Below the pieces are notes generated by a model that was not told the DNA's origin, ran no database searches, and was given only the letters and a program-made list of their open reading frames with translations. Below, piece by piece: positions 47,468 to 60,325 of a stretch of DNA of 64,000 bases. The number at the start of each line of letters is the position of its first letter. The first letter of the stretch is position 1. The stretch is from Acanthochromis polyacanthus (taxonomy: Eukaryota > Chordata > Actinopteri > Pomacentridae). The stretch lies in contig NC_067117.1 in the NCBI RefSeq assembly GCF_021347895.1, positions 18,261,858-18,325,857 on the forward strand, written 5' to 3'. The position numbers and the translations under genes were made by a program.

Positions 47468-50400
47468 TAACCATCCCTTCATTGTTTTAGTTTTGGCTTC
47501 ATAAGTCACTGAGGCTGAAGTCTCTCATGCCCAGGCTACAAAATGTTGTGGCTTTACACTAATATGATTTGTCATGTACTGTAGACTCTATACTGTATAA
47601 TCTCTTGGAAAACACATAATAGGCATGGCAGGAAATTAATTTGTCCATAATAGGATTACAGACCTCAGTCACAAATGCCAACAATAGTACAGTACCCACT
47701 TGACTTGAGTTTCTTGCTGCCAGCTTTGGGACAGAACTGCAGGGAAATGCACTAGAAGGGGGTTTGTTGAAAAGGTCTCAGAGGTGGAGCACGTAAAATG
47801 AACGAGAAGAATGGAAATTTGAGGGTAAAAAGCTGAGAGCTGAGAGGGATTTGGAAACTTATTATTGTCTGGGAGTGACGTAGTTTGGAACAAATCCTTG
47901 ACACGAGCATTCAGTGGGGCTGCCAAGTTCTCGGGATTAAAGTTGAGGCAGACAACTTTAAACAGTGAATTAGTTTGATGAAAACAGTTTGCAGGTGACT
48001 GACAGCATCGAGAGCAGCCCTCGAGTTAACCTCAGCTAATACAGACTCCTCTTTTCTCACTCGCATCTGCTCACCCAACACTGGAGTTACTGTCTCTGAA
48101 TGAAAAAACAAATTAAGATCAGAGATTTAAGAGACGAAGGCAGCATATGTGACTCCTTCTGTCATGTCAAGGACTGTGTTTATTACTATGAACCCCTGAT
48201 CTGGACACTCAAAGGTGTTTTTAATCAGTCGAGTGACAGTAAAAGGCAAATTATGACACAAAAATATTCTTTGCACAGCTAATAAAGTCAGTGCTCATTT
48301 CAAACCTGGGCTTCATCCGTTCCTCATACATCTTCCTCCTTTCTAACCACACTTCTGCCTCTTTTCTTACATAACACTATCCTTTTTATTTATGTCCTGA
48401 CACCTCTCCCCCTCCCTTTCCCCCTTCCTAACTCCATATTCATCATCTTCCTGCTCTTACTCTCTTGCAGCCCGACCATCCCTTGGCCTTGCCGTCATAT
48501 TTCACAGCGGCCCTTTAATACTGATGACAGCCTACTGGGTGCACATACACTATTTGAAGTCTACAGTCTGCAGGATTACTTGCACAATCACATTTCTGAT
48601 CCTTGATTCAGGCCAACAGGGAAAAATGTGTGTTTCTCATCCTGCTGGTAGTGATCGGCTGTAAGTGGCAGAATAAATCACCCAGCTTCTGTGTTTTATG
48701 ATGTTGTGACAACTGGCAGAGAGTGAGAAAAATAAGCATTTGATAACACACACGGTGCTGGAACTCTGTCAAACCACCTGCAGTGTGACAAAACAGATCA
48801 AATGCGTCAGACACAGTGGTTCTGCCAAGCTTGAACAAAAGTGGAAGGAATGAGTGAAAATGCATGTTTGTTTGTCCCAATGTAAGCTTCTAAAGTTAAC
48901 CTGCCTGGCTAACCAGCATAGTGCCCAGAGAGCAGCAACCTGACAATGTATCTTACATGATATTGCAGTTTATGTAATCTTGTTCAATCCCTTTGAAAGT
49001 CACACAGCTAAAAATATCCACCTTATAATGATGATAGCAGCTCTGTCCTGCTGGTTATTTAGTTATTTATCTATTTTGAGTTAAATATGTTTGCTGAACT
49101 CATCAGCGTGGGCAAAACCTAACCATGTTAGATGAAAACAGGCAAACAAATAAATAAAATTGCTAAGGAACAAAGAAATCGTTGGATTTATTGGGCATTT
49201 TGTGTGAATTTTTGTCAAGTCATACTTTTATTTCAAAGTTAGTGACATTAATATGTGTAATTAACAATACCAAAGAGTCTTAGCTATATGATCAAATCGA
49301 TTATGTTGATTTCTATAATTAATAATTCCGTAAGGCTTAGCTATAACACTAAATTGGTATTATATAGCGTTATATATAGTATGGACGATCTGAACAGTAT
49401 AAACAGTGTTAATGCTGCAATACTGCAGTATCTGTGTATTATTGTTAGTAGAAGTATTGTATAGATATTTTTGTCAGGTTTGAATCATTGCTATGTAAAT
49501 TACTCAAGTAGATTCACACCATAAACAACATTCTGTTTCTTTTCAGTGTTAAAAAGGTCATAAATAAACTGAACTGTTAGCAATTTGGACACTTTGATAA
49601 GCTGATATTAGTTCAGATTCAGTCTGTTGTTCCATTATTTTGCATTCTACTTCTCTGCATACTCCGCATGAAGCCGTGAGGAACATACGACCTTTCTTTG
49701 GATGACAGAACGCCACCACTTTATTGGATTGATGAAGCAGCAATGTTTCGTATCCCTTGTCTGAAAAAGGCTTTAGTTTGTGATGATGTCATTAAAAGCA
49801 ACTTCATTTGGGAAAATGCACCACTTGAGGACAATATAAAAGGTCTTAAAATGGTCTTTTTGTGACACATGGGCCCCTCAGGAGACAGGAACTACAGTGA
49901 CCTCAGGAAATAAGTTAACGAGTAACCAAGGTTGGGCTGATTTATTTTTTATGATGTGTAACCAAAAAGACTCATTGAGCTCTGAAAATATATCTTAAGT
50001 ATCTGAAGCAACTAAACCTAACCCTCATCCTAATTACACACAGAGTAATCTTATTTACACACAAGGTGAACAGGTGCTCATATCAGCAAGTCCTGCGAGT
50101 GTCCCCACGTTTATTTTTTTAATGATTTCATTGGTAAATCTAATGAAATCGTGGGTATTCTCCTAAATTCTTTCTTCTTAGAAAAGTGAGGCAGACAAAT
50201 GAGCTTTTCTATAGAACATAGCATGTATACAGCAAATAACCTGATTACTTAACACTTCTATTCCATATTTTCCGTTACTCCCTCGAACTGAAACCTTATC
50301 TTGCAATCTTTTTCATGTTTTGCCTGTGACACGCAGTTTTAGTTTTTCGCTACGTATCATGTTGCCATTAAGTGTCACATTAATTACCCTTTGTAGTATT

Positions 50401-53400
50401 GACTTATAGCTGATAAAATCTGCAAGTGGCAGCTGTCATTTCAGGGAACAAAGTGCATTCTACAAATATCACAAATATATGAGACTCAATGTTTAAAAAT
50501 CACAACAAATTTCGAGCAGTAAATCTTTCCCCATTGTAAGCTGAAGGCCAGTTCTGCTTTGTGAAGCTTGAACAGTGTAGCAACAGTAACTAAGCATCCT
50601 CATTTTATTGGCCCATCCTGGAACCTATTACCTCTTTCCATCCTGTTGTCTTCCACCTCTCAGTTGGTTATATTTTTATACACTACCAAGATGCTGTTTT
50701 TTTTTTTCTTTTCTTTACGGGATCTTTTTATGGCCTTTCTGCTCCAGTGGACAGTTTTAAGTGGAGACGGACAGCAGGAATATGAGGTAGAGATGACAAG
50801 CAACATGCACTCAGAGAAATCAGTCATCTGTCAGCTGTAAAAGTCTCCTCTCTAAATATTTGAACGGAGACACAGAAAATGCTGAGATTTACACTAATAG
50901 GAATATTCTTCCAGAACATAATTCTTATATAACTGAGGTCATTGATCAATTTGGATATCACATTTCCCAGCAATACAGAATTTGGCTGCAATGTCTGCTT
51001 TTAGATGTTTATCAGTAAAAGTATTGGCAGCACTTTCAAGGCCAGAAATGCCTTAAAAACCACATGAATTATGTTGACAAAATAGCTATAATAACTGAAT
51101 TAGCTTTCTTCAGAGAATTCGTAGGTGTGTAAATGAATAAACTCACTGAAATATTATGGTCTGTCTACTCTCTCTGTTGAAAAAAGAGAAGCAGAGCAGG
51201 ACAGGGAGGGAACGAAATGTGAGGAAGTCGTGGTTCACTGGGCACTGAGTTTTCTGAGCCTCATTAGAGATGAAGCTTCATAATAGAGGATACCCACTAA
51301 CAGCCCCGCAGCTCTGACCCCAGTGGGGCGACAAGGTTCAGAGAGAACAGGCTTTGATGAACACATTAGGATTAGAAGAGCCCCACTTGAGTCTCTGGGG
51401 CTCCTCTGTTGTTTCCTTTCTAGAAATTTTTCCTCCCGATGACAGAATAACCCTAGAAAAATCAATAACATTAATTACAAACCCATTAAAAGAACTGGCC
51501 AAACTCCAAGAGAGGCTAAAGGATTTTAGGCACACAAGTGAGGAAGCAATTTACAGAACTCTTTCTCCAGCGTCCTGCCAAAAGCTGTGTTCTTATTTGG
51601 AGCTAAATGCTGATTAGAAGGCATATCCCTGTTATCCCAGCATCATAATAAAGCAATTTTATCACTTTGGCTACCATTAACAGAATTCAATTTTCCTTTT
51701 CAATTACAAATCAAATTTTCCACTAGTGAGGCCTAGCTTGCAGGGAGGGTTCGCACAAGTCATAGATCTGTGGAGCAAAAAATGCAATTAGAGTCCGTTT
51801 AGAGAAATATTCTAGACGTCCGATAAGATCAATGAGCTTTACTGGAGCGTATCATCAAAGCTCCTTCTCCTCTGCTCTCCGCCGTTCTCATCTCTATGCA
51901 CTTCCAAGGAGTGCTGCATCATTTCCAGCTACTTGTGCCTTTTACTGTATTATGCTTTAATGGGATGCCTGGAGAGAATTTTTTGACATGATAAATTGAG
52001 ACAAAAGTATATAGCAACCCTCAGGTTGTGCTCAGACGACCTGAGTGGAGAAAATCCAGGTTGGTTGTACTTAATGCATTCAGTCTTGCTGCTGTAGTAT
52101 TCTGTTGGGGATCCTTCTTATTCCAGCCACCAAATGACTGAAACTCAATGTAGCCTCAGTCACTGTGCTACAGCTGCATTAAAAAGTCTGCATCTTCTCA
52201 AATACATGAAAAAATATGTTACAAGAATTTCATATATGCAAATAATGATGTAGATTTTTGTCCTCAGATGCTAATGAAGGAACTTTAATCACACTTGACA
52301 GATGCATATTTTACTACTCACAGATGCCACCTATAAAGCAGAGAGATTAACATGTCTGATTAGCTCTGGTTACTACTTAGAGGATGAAACAAGTCCAAAT
52401 TGTGCCAACAAGCATTGTAAAATGTTTTTCACACAGTGACAGAGTGAACAGCTGAACAAGTCTGAAGAGTCTTGTTAACAGTGTAGTCACATCGATTCAA
52501 GCATCCCTCACAATATCCTCAGAGGTAATTCCACTTTTAGGCCAGTCAGACACTTAGATGGGTCGATCGAAACGTCAGACCAGAACAGCAGCGAGCTGCA
52601 GCAAAGACATGGAGGCCTTTGGGTTGGCAAGTATCTGGACTTGGTTCCTCAGAGACGAGCAGTCAGTCCTGACTGTGAGGTTCTGCATGAACGCTCACAC
52701 TGTTCTTTGAGGCAGTGACGTATCAGACAAATGTCAGTGCACTGAACGCCAAATGTACGCTGCTGGTGCCCACAGCTGTCCAGACCAACATGATTGTATC
52801 TCCCTGTTGTCCTTGTAGAATATTCCATCTCTCTACAATGTGCTGCATGTGCTGAAATGCATCACCTTAGGGGGACACAGTATGGGAAGGAAAGAAGCTT
52901 GTTTACCATCATCTTGGACAAATGCTAATCCTTCCCTTATCTTAAATCTTTTTAAGAATGTAATAAAGATCTTCTAATATATTCTAATCCATCTCGATGT
53001 CACCTGAATGGATCTTGCATCTCTTCATGTCCTATTTGCAGACTTTCCTAACCTTCCACTAATCCCCAACATGGTTTCTAAAACCCTGCAGTGCTGACAT
53101 TTATTGCAACAAAGGTGTCATCAAATACACAATGATCTACCCGGGGAGAGATGGACAAAGTTTAGTGTCGCTGCCATATAATGTAAATCAGATGTCATTT
53201 ATAGAATTCAGCTGCACAAGTATCAAGGATATTCATTTGGGACAGCAAAGAATAACCCCCTCTGGCTGCATCAGACCAAAATAAAGCCGACACAGGGCTT
53301 CCTAATGGTTTGACACAACATAACAATCACGACACACTACGACCAAAATGACACTCACTGTAGAAAGTCTCTCTGGTTAATGGAGAGGAATCAAAGGCAG

Positions 53401-53581
53401 TGGAGGCTGAGGAGCATCTCCAATAACAATGTGTATGGTGGAAACTAATCATAATAAGGTCAAATTCAGTCTTTCAAAGAAATAGCTGAAGATTTTAGAA
53501 AATAAATTTATTTGGTTTCTTGAATACAATAAATGAGAACACTTTTAAGATTTTTTAGCATACTAACTTTATATTTGTACA
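47468..53581. other. Gene-free stretch with candidate conserved non-coding segments
   Basis: No gene, tRNA or other RNA recognised. The segment 51240-52010 looks different from its surroundings (see separate feature). The remainder is ordinary AT-rich sequence. Confidence 0.6.
51240..52010. promoter_or_regulatory. Candidate conserved non-coding element
   Basis: Mixed-composition sequence free of simple repeats, with several homeodomain-type cores (CATTAATTACAAA, CTTTTCAATTACAAATC, TGCAATTAG) and AATCAATAA, set in a gene-poor interval. That texture is typical of vertebrate developmental enhancers, but conservation cannot be judged from one genome. Confidence 0.25.
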
Positions 53582-54051
53582 TACACTACCAGTCAAAACT
53601 TTGGACACACCATCTCATTCAGTGCTTATGATTTATTTGTATTATTTTCTACATTGTAAGGTAATTCTAAAGATTAACCCTTTTTTGTTTACATAAATTC
53701 CATATGTATTCTAGAATAGAGTATATAAGCTACAATGTATAGAATAATGAAATAAAAAGCAATGAATGAAGAGAAAAAAGTCGCAGTAAATATAAAGAAA
53801 TATGCTGATTATTCAGTCTTTGGAAACCTCCTCTGAGCTCTTTCAGATGAGTTGGACTTCAGTAGAATCAAGTTTGAGTGAGGATGTAGTTTCCAGGTCC
53901 CCGTTGTCTTATTCCCCTTTATGTATTTCTTGAGCCACATCCATTAGATCATCAAACAAATCTCCGTCACTCACAGCTACACTTTGGCCTTTAAATCCTT
54001 CCTTGTCTTCGGTTCCTCCCAGGTGTGTCCAAACCTTTGACTGGTAGTGTA
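53582..54051. mobile_element. Tc1/mariner MITE, 470 bp with TA duplication
   Basis: Terminal inverted repeats at 53584-53611 and 54022-54049 (28 bp, 26 matching) begin CACTACCAGTCAAA and end TTTGGACACACC; this is a well-known fish Tc1-family terminus. TA flanks both ends (53582-53583, 54050-54051). There is no transposase; the interior is AT-rich and non-coding, so it is non-autonomous. Confidence 0.95.
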
Positions 54052-54274
54052 TTAGACAAACAATATGAGGTCCAAGCTAGGTTAGCTGTTTCCTTCTTTT
54101 CAGGGTGTTAAACTCAAAGACTATATGTAGATTTTATCACATTACGAAAAAAAAGAAAAAGAAAATCTTAAAAAATCAGATTCGAAAATCTGAATAGCTG
54201 CACATAAAAACAAACAAAATACAGAAAATATGTATGTATATTGGATTTGTTTAACTGTTTTCTCTGTGTTGAAC

Positions 54275-54937
54275 TGTTTGGATCTTGCTCTGACCCCTGC
54301 CCTTCTTCCCCCTTTCTTGTTTTCTGATCTGTTTCGGTTTTGTCCTGCCTTTTTGCTTCTCTGTCTGTCACCTCTCCCTCATGTCTCTCTCTCTCTCCCT
54401 GCCACTTGCCCTCCTGCTCTACCTGCACTCTGCCAGCTGATTACCCCAATGACTGTCAGCTGCAGTAATTAGCTAAACTCAACTCACCTGTTCTCCATCA
54501 CTTCCAGCTACTTAAGCTCTCTGTGTTCAGTTACACCTTGCTGGATCATAAATTCACATCCCTTCAGAGACTCTGCTCACTTTTGGACTTTGTTTCCCCC
54601 TGCCTCCTGGATTTCCCCTATTTGGACTCTGCTCCTCTCCACCCGGATTCCCTCAGCCTGCTTCCCTGTCTCTTCTGTCTAGTTTTCCCCTGGTTTGTGA
54701 GTTCCCCTCCTTAGCTTAGTTCTGTAAATTCGGTTTAGTTTTGTGATCTTCCATTTCAAGTTTATAGTGTTATCATAGTGTTTGTGAGTAGTTGCCTGGT
54801 TTAGTTTGATTTCCCCAGTTCAGTTCTCCCTTTATGTACTGTTTTAGTTTTCTGGTTAAATAAAATCCTTTCCTGATTTCACCAGTTTGCCAGTCTCTCT
54901 GTGTCTGCGCCTGGGTTCTCCAGCTCCCCTTGTAACA
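54275..54937 (+). mobile_element. Solo LTR, 663 bp, with TGAAC target-site duplication
   Basis: Begins TGTTTGG and ends TTGTAACA. It is flanked by TGAAC at 54270-54274 and 54938-54942. Internal features fit a fish Gypsy-type LTR: a pyrimidine-rich 5' half, ACTTAAGCTCT in the promoter position, and AATAAAATCC about 80 bp before the 3' end. There is no internal coding region or second LTR, so recombination between LTRs has removed the body. The superfamily is inferred from the 5-bp duplication and general layout. Confidence 0.88.
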
Positions 54938-54942
54938 TGAAC

Positions 54943-57465
54943 TCTGTATACAGGATCTGTTACATATATTACAGTAAAACAGCAAACAAAATGAACAAAA
55001 AAACAACCTAAAAAGGTGAAAATCTGGCAGAGTGCCAAAAAGATATCTTTTTGTTTGTTTAACATATATGTTAAACGATAGCAGTGAATAGTAAAATGAT
55101 GTCATCTTATATATAAGATGTCACGTATTTACGGTTTTGGCCTGCTTCTGTCAACATGCAAATTAATGCTTTTTTTTTCTGTCAAATAACAGTTAATTGT
55201 AAAAAAAAAAAACATTTGAAAATAATTTCTTTTTTACAGTGTACAATCTATGGTCAAATTAAAACCAACTGTAGCTGTAGCTTAATATAGCACACGCATA
55301 AAATTCTCAGTTTTCAGAAGCTATTTGTGTCAAGCTGCTAGAGGACACTGTGGCAGCAACACACTGACTATGTAGGAGCCAAAAATCCACTTAGCCTAGA
55401 TGAGCCTTAAGCAGAGTCCATATAGGATGCCCTCTGATGTCTAAAAATAGCAGAAGGTCCAACAAAACACCACCAACTTACTGTATAACAATACATATAC
55501 AATACTGTCAGCAACTCCCTTTAGTGAAGGACACATATTTTTAATGTCAAAGGTTTCATTTTTTTTGCTGTTATCCTCAAAGGCAACTGTAAACAACAAT
55601 ATGAGACAAAAGAGAACACCTACCTGACTTGATCATTGTAACACCTTCACCATTTAAACTTATGATCACAGCAACATAAACTCTGTCAGTCTGAGAAGAT
55701 GTGGTTCTGTGGACGCAAAATAAGTAAGTTCATTTAGAGAAACAAAATCAGAATTAACTGCCTTGTATATGTTCAGAAGCTCATCTACTAGAACTTATTC
55801 TGAAGTGACAAAATCTAAATTATGCAAAAGACAGTAGGTGCTGCTTCAAATGTGTAAGTTATGCCAAACAAGCTACAAATTCTACAACATAAAACTAACC
55901 GAATTCACCCAGGAACAGGGTCACAAAGTCAGTATCCAACCAAATCTAAAATATTTTCACAATCTAGCATTCTCAATTCAACTATGCAGTAAAACCAATC
56001 ATCCTGACCAATATGCTTATTATTACATCCATTTTCACACTGCCCCTTTTTTGTACTTGTCTTATACTCAATTTTATTGTAAATATCAGCAATTTTGCAC
56101 CTCATTGTAAATACCAACTATTTATGGCACCTTATTTCTGTTCCTTCCAAAGTGTTTTTGCTCAAAATTAGGATCTCACAGTATGGTGGGCCTTTGACCT
56201 TCTGTGGGTAAAAAAGTGCTACTTTTGACAGTTAAAATTAAGAGATTATTTGCACCAAATGTTGAAGAACTATCACATTCACAAGGATGAGACAGACAAA
56301 CCGACAATCTTACCAACTGTGGACAAAACATAACATAAAAAGACTAAAAGACGCCCACCTACAGCACAGATAGGCAATATTTGGGATCAGTTTTAACAGT
56401 TCGCTTAGAAGAGACACTGCATTGTTCTCAGTGCTGCTGTGAGCTGCATTACAATGTGTTTCTGCTCTCAGCGTGTCTGAAATGTTACTGTGAGGTGCAG
56501 GAAAGAAACAGAAAGAAATAGATCAAGAGGGTGCAATAAAATAAAGGTTGGGCAAGAGGGAGAAGAAAGGTAAATTAAAAGTGACTGGAAACTGAAAGCT
56601 GAGCAGAGAAAAGAAAAGAAACTCCAGCAGGTGAATTTCTGGTTGTTCATTCAAGATCTGACCTGTTATTTCTGTATTGATCCAAACCTTTCTGGCACTA
56701 TTTTTAACACTTCTTTGAAAATATTTTAAGCAACAGAAAACAAAACAAAGAGATCATAGCACACTGAGATCTCCAGTGACAAGTCAAATTAATGTGATCC
56801 TTTTTCACTGACATCTGGATTATTTACCTTTTTGAGATTCTCGTGCATTCATCCACCTCTGACAGGATCTTGATGATTTTGGAACGCTGCTGTAGACTTA
56901 GTGTCAAGATCGACAGTACGATTAGGTGAAAAGCTGAAACAAAGCCTAAAAACTCTTAATCTGAGTCTGCCAGATGCTTACACTTAATGAAAAATGATGT
57001 TCTGCAAAATTACTACTTCTGCAATCCCAGTGTTACCTCTGTACCAGCAGGATCAGTTCTACTACTGAAGAAGTTTAGGTGACTAGTTATTCTAATCAAT
57101 AGAAAAATAATTATGTGTAAAAAATTCCACCTTAGAGTTTAAGACAAAGCTTAGAGAACAAGCTCTTGTTTCTGTGTATTAACATCTTGAGTCTCAACTG
57201 GTTTACTGGCAGCTTTGTAGTGATAACAAAGCTCTAGAACCTGGAGATATGTATGTTAAGAGAGTACAAGTACCACTGGTAATAAGTAATATTCCACACG
57301 TAAAAAAAAGTCTAATCCAGAATCACTTTGATGGAGAGAAGATAAGAATGGGTAGAGAGGAAAAGTAGTTAAAAATAACAAAAACATTGCTGCAATATTT
57401 TAGATGTAATATTCAAAAGGTTGTTTTTGTCACTTTGAATGAACAAAAAACAGCTACAGATGAAC
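54943..57465. other. Gene-free stretch
   Basis: Apart from the palindrome cluster, AT-rich sequence with no supported gene or RNA. Confidence 0.6.
55036..55120. repeat. Cluster of three perfect palindromes
   Basis: Three perfect palindromes lie within 85 bp: 55036-55053 (18 bp, centred on GATATC), 55057-55076 (20 bp, centred on TATA) and 55103-55120 (18 bp, CATCTTATATATAAGATG). They lie about 95 bp beyond the solo LTR. Function unknown. Confidence 0.85.
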
Positions 57466-57583
57466 GGTGCAATCCAGTTATGTTGGCTTAGGTATTCTTG
57501 CACCAATCTGTGGGATTTTTAGGCATGTAGTGGTGTTTATTTCTCAACTCTGAAGCTGAACTATCCTGGAAAAGCTCACATCA
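57466..57583 (+). repeat. Diverged local duplication, segment A1
   Basis: Aligns by eye with 58301-58430 (GGTGCAATCCAGTTATGTTG against GGTGAAATCCAATTATGTTG; CTGGAAAAGCTCA in both). Confidence 0.7.
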
Positions 57584-57713
57584 CAGCGCCTTCTTTAATT
57601 GTGTTGTTTACGATTTGATTTGAAGTTAAAATATTCTTTGTGATAATTGAGCAGTCTATTAATAATAGACATGTTCTGACATCAAATGCTGTTTGGGCAG
57701 GATGTTTAATATG

Positions 57714-58211
57714 GAAGGTGGTGAATGTGTGCAGTCGGTGCAACTTTTTTTTTTGATTAATAAATGAATGAATAAATGCTCCAATTGAGGCCACAAAAAC
57801 ACTTGTCACCACTGTGAGTGACTGTCATGGCTGAGTGAGTCACCGTCATTTGTAAAATTGCTTTGTTTTATGATGCTACTGTCATTGCTTTTAAGCTTAT
57901 TATCTGTATAACTGTGGTCTCCATCTGTGTTGTTGTTGCTTTTTGCATTTAAGGGTCAATGTTTCCAAAAATTTGCTATTTTAATTGTTCCTATTTAAAC
58001 TCTGAATCAAAATTCTAAGCAGAAATTGAACATTCTTTGTGGTGATTTGGAAAAATTATTAAACATTTGCAATTAATTGACTAAATGACTTTACAACATT
58101 ATGAAATGGAGTTTTCAGCTGAATCCAACATGGGCACAAAAATGCTCCTTGTGTTTTTGAGTTAATTGTGGCCTATTTATAGATCATTACTTGTTAGGAG
58201 ACAAGCAAAAG
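57714..58211 (+). repeat. Diverged local duplication, segment B1
   Basis: Aligns with 59872-60325 throughout (AAGGTGGTGAATG at the start, GTGAGTGACTG, GAGTTAATTGTGG-type ending and AGACAAGCAAAAG at the end), with many substitutions and indels. An old duplication; not coding. Confidence 0.85.
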
Positions 58212-58300
58212 TTTCCAGAAACCCTAAACTATTCTGACTTCAAGTGTCAACGGAACAATTTAGTAAATAGAGAAGACCAGAGACAAGAGACACAGATAAA

Positions 58301-58430
58301 AGGTGAAATCCAATTATGTTGTCTTATGTGTCTGTGCAGCCATGCTGGACAGTTATAATAGGATTGGTAGGCAGGTATTGTTGTTTAATTTCTCAGGTCT
58401 GAAGCTAAATAATCCTGGAAAAGCTCATCT
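58301..58430 (+). repeat. Diverged local duplication, segment A2
   Basis: Partner of 57466-57583; it contains a short extra segment around 58330-58360. Confidence 0.7.
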
Positions 58431-59871
58431 GCTGTCACAAGAGTGAAGCCATGCATTTCAGGAGAAATGTAAATGTCACTGTTTGAGTCAAGGCTGAGTT
58501 GGTGTCCAGTCTGACTTGTTAATGACATTCACCAGCGTCTCTCTGGGCCACGGAGCCAATGCGTTGGATCACTGGTCTGTGAAAAGGTGATCTTTAAATC
58601 CCTCCAAATCTGTTTTGAAGTGTCTAGTGAAAGCCTCCTGAGAAGATAAGAAATACAAACACACACACGTGCTCATTACCATTGTTCAAATGCGTCACTC
58701 CATGTTAGACTCAGAGGAGGAGAGTGTTGGCTTTTAACATTCTGATACAGAAATTTCAACCAAAATATGTTCTTCTGTCGTAACATAAAAACTACAACTG
58801 CACTTGTATGTCTTTTTTACAATTTCTTATCTGATTGTCTAATTAGGTATATTTTCAAGAGAAAAGAGGCAGATTTGTACACAATTTCTAATTTCTATTT
58901 CATTGTTTTTCTTTGTGTTTCTGTTTCTGTGTTTGCTGCAGACTACTGGCCGAGCCTTCACCTGTCAGCTCCTCTCCAGGTGTGACTGAGGAGCCTTTGG
59001 GTGCAAGTCTCCTGTCTCCTGCAGCACGACACTCCTCTGGTGACCTGTCCTTCAGTCTCCATCATTCCAGTCGCATAAAGACGTGTAAACAACAAGCAAA
59101 CACGACGAGTGGAAGTGATAAAGCCCTGACAGAGGAGGTGGGATATATAATAATCAGAGTCCCATCCACTCAGCAGGACCTGGGAGATTATTTGCAGCAG
59201 CACTGCTTTGTAATATTGCACATATTTCAGAGGAAGATTTCTCACAGCAGTTGGGATATCACAGTAATGTCATCATCAGTGGGATGAGGGCGGTTGCTGC
59301 TTAGTCGGAGATTTCACAGGCTGCATACAAAGTCGCTGTTGCTATTAGCATGATTCATGGTGACAGTAGGGCCGTTAGCGTTGTGTTGCAGGGCTCAGAT
59401 ACAGCTGTCAATGATGCGACTTGCTGATCAATGCCAAATTTCTAACTGCTTCAGATTATTAAAGCCAGATTCAATGGCAGGTAATAGACTAGACCGAGCA
59501 CAGATGGAAAGGAAGAAAAACTGAAGCACATTCAATAACTTGTATGCATGACAGGTGTGATTTGTGCTCAACACAAGCTTTGTCTTTGATAGTGGGGCTA
59601 TTCAATGAAGCTTACGTGTTCTCGTGAGTCTTCTCCTTGGATGACTCAAACTGATTCTAGTGTTGGGTTCTCAAAACATTTTTCACAACTTGGTGTCCTA
59701 CAAGTTCTGAGACACAACTGTACCTGTAGTAGAGTCCTTTTGGATTGCATGCTGTGTAGTTGCATTGTTAAAGATTACAAATTAAGTGTTGTTTGTGATT
59801 TTTAAAATGTCTACTAGTAACAGACGTACTTTATAACATGAAAATACTTAATGACAGGAAGGTAAATCTGC

Positions 59872-60325
59872 AAGGTGGTGAATGGGTGCAGTGGGTCCAA
59901 CTTTTTTAGGTGAATAAATTAATGCTCTATTAAGGCCACAACATCTGCCACCAATGTGAGTGACTGAGGTGACTGAAAGAACTCTTTTTATTGACTTATT
60001 TTTGGTTTAAGATGCTGTTTTTAAGTTAACTGTATAGTCTGCATCTGTGTTATTTTTGCTTTTTACAATCGAGGTTCAATGTTTTAACTGCTGTTGTTTA
60101 AACTGCTGTCTTTCAGTAAATCAAATTCTGAGCTGAGATTGAATAGTTCTTGTGGTCATTCGGAAAAAGGATTTAATATTTGCAGTTAATTGGCTCAGCA
60201 GCTTTACAGCATTATGAATGGGAATTTCAGCCTTACCTGAAACAAAAATGCTCCTCTTGTTTATGAGGTAGTTGTGATTTTTTTAATAGATTTAAATCAT
60301 TTACTTTTTAGTAGACAAGCAAAAG
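59872..60325 (+). repeat. Diverged local duplication, segment B2
   Basis: Partner of 57714-58211. The order A1-B1-A2-...-B2 implies one ancestral A-B block duplicated in tandem, with about 1.4 kb of other sequence (58431-59871) now between A2 and B2. Confidence 0.85.

Noticed and set aside
54168..54472. Open frames on both strands at the left end of the LTR
   Set aside because: They arise from the pyrimidine-rich 5' half of the LTR.
58942..58979. A 38-bp exon-like segment between TTTGCTGCAG and CAG|GTGTGA
   Set aside because: Splice-like flanks only; no frame continuity with neighbours and no recognisable protein.
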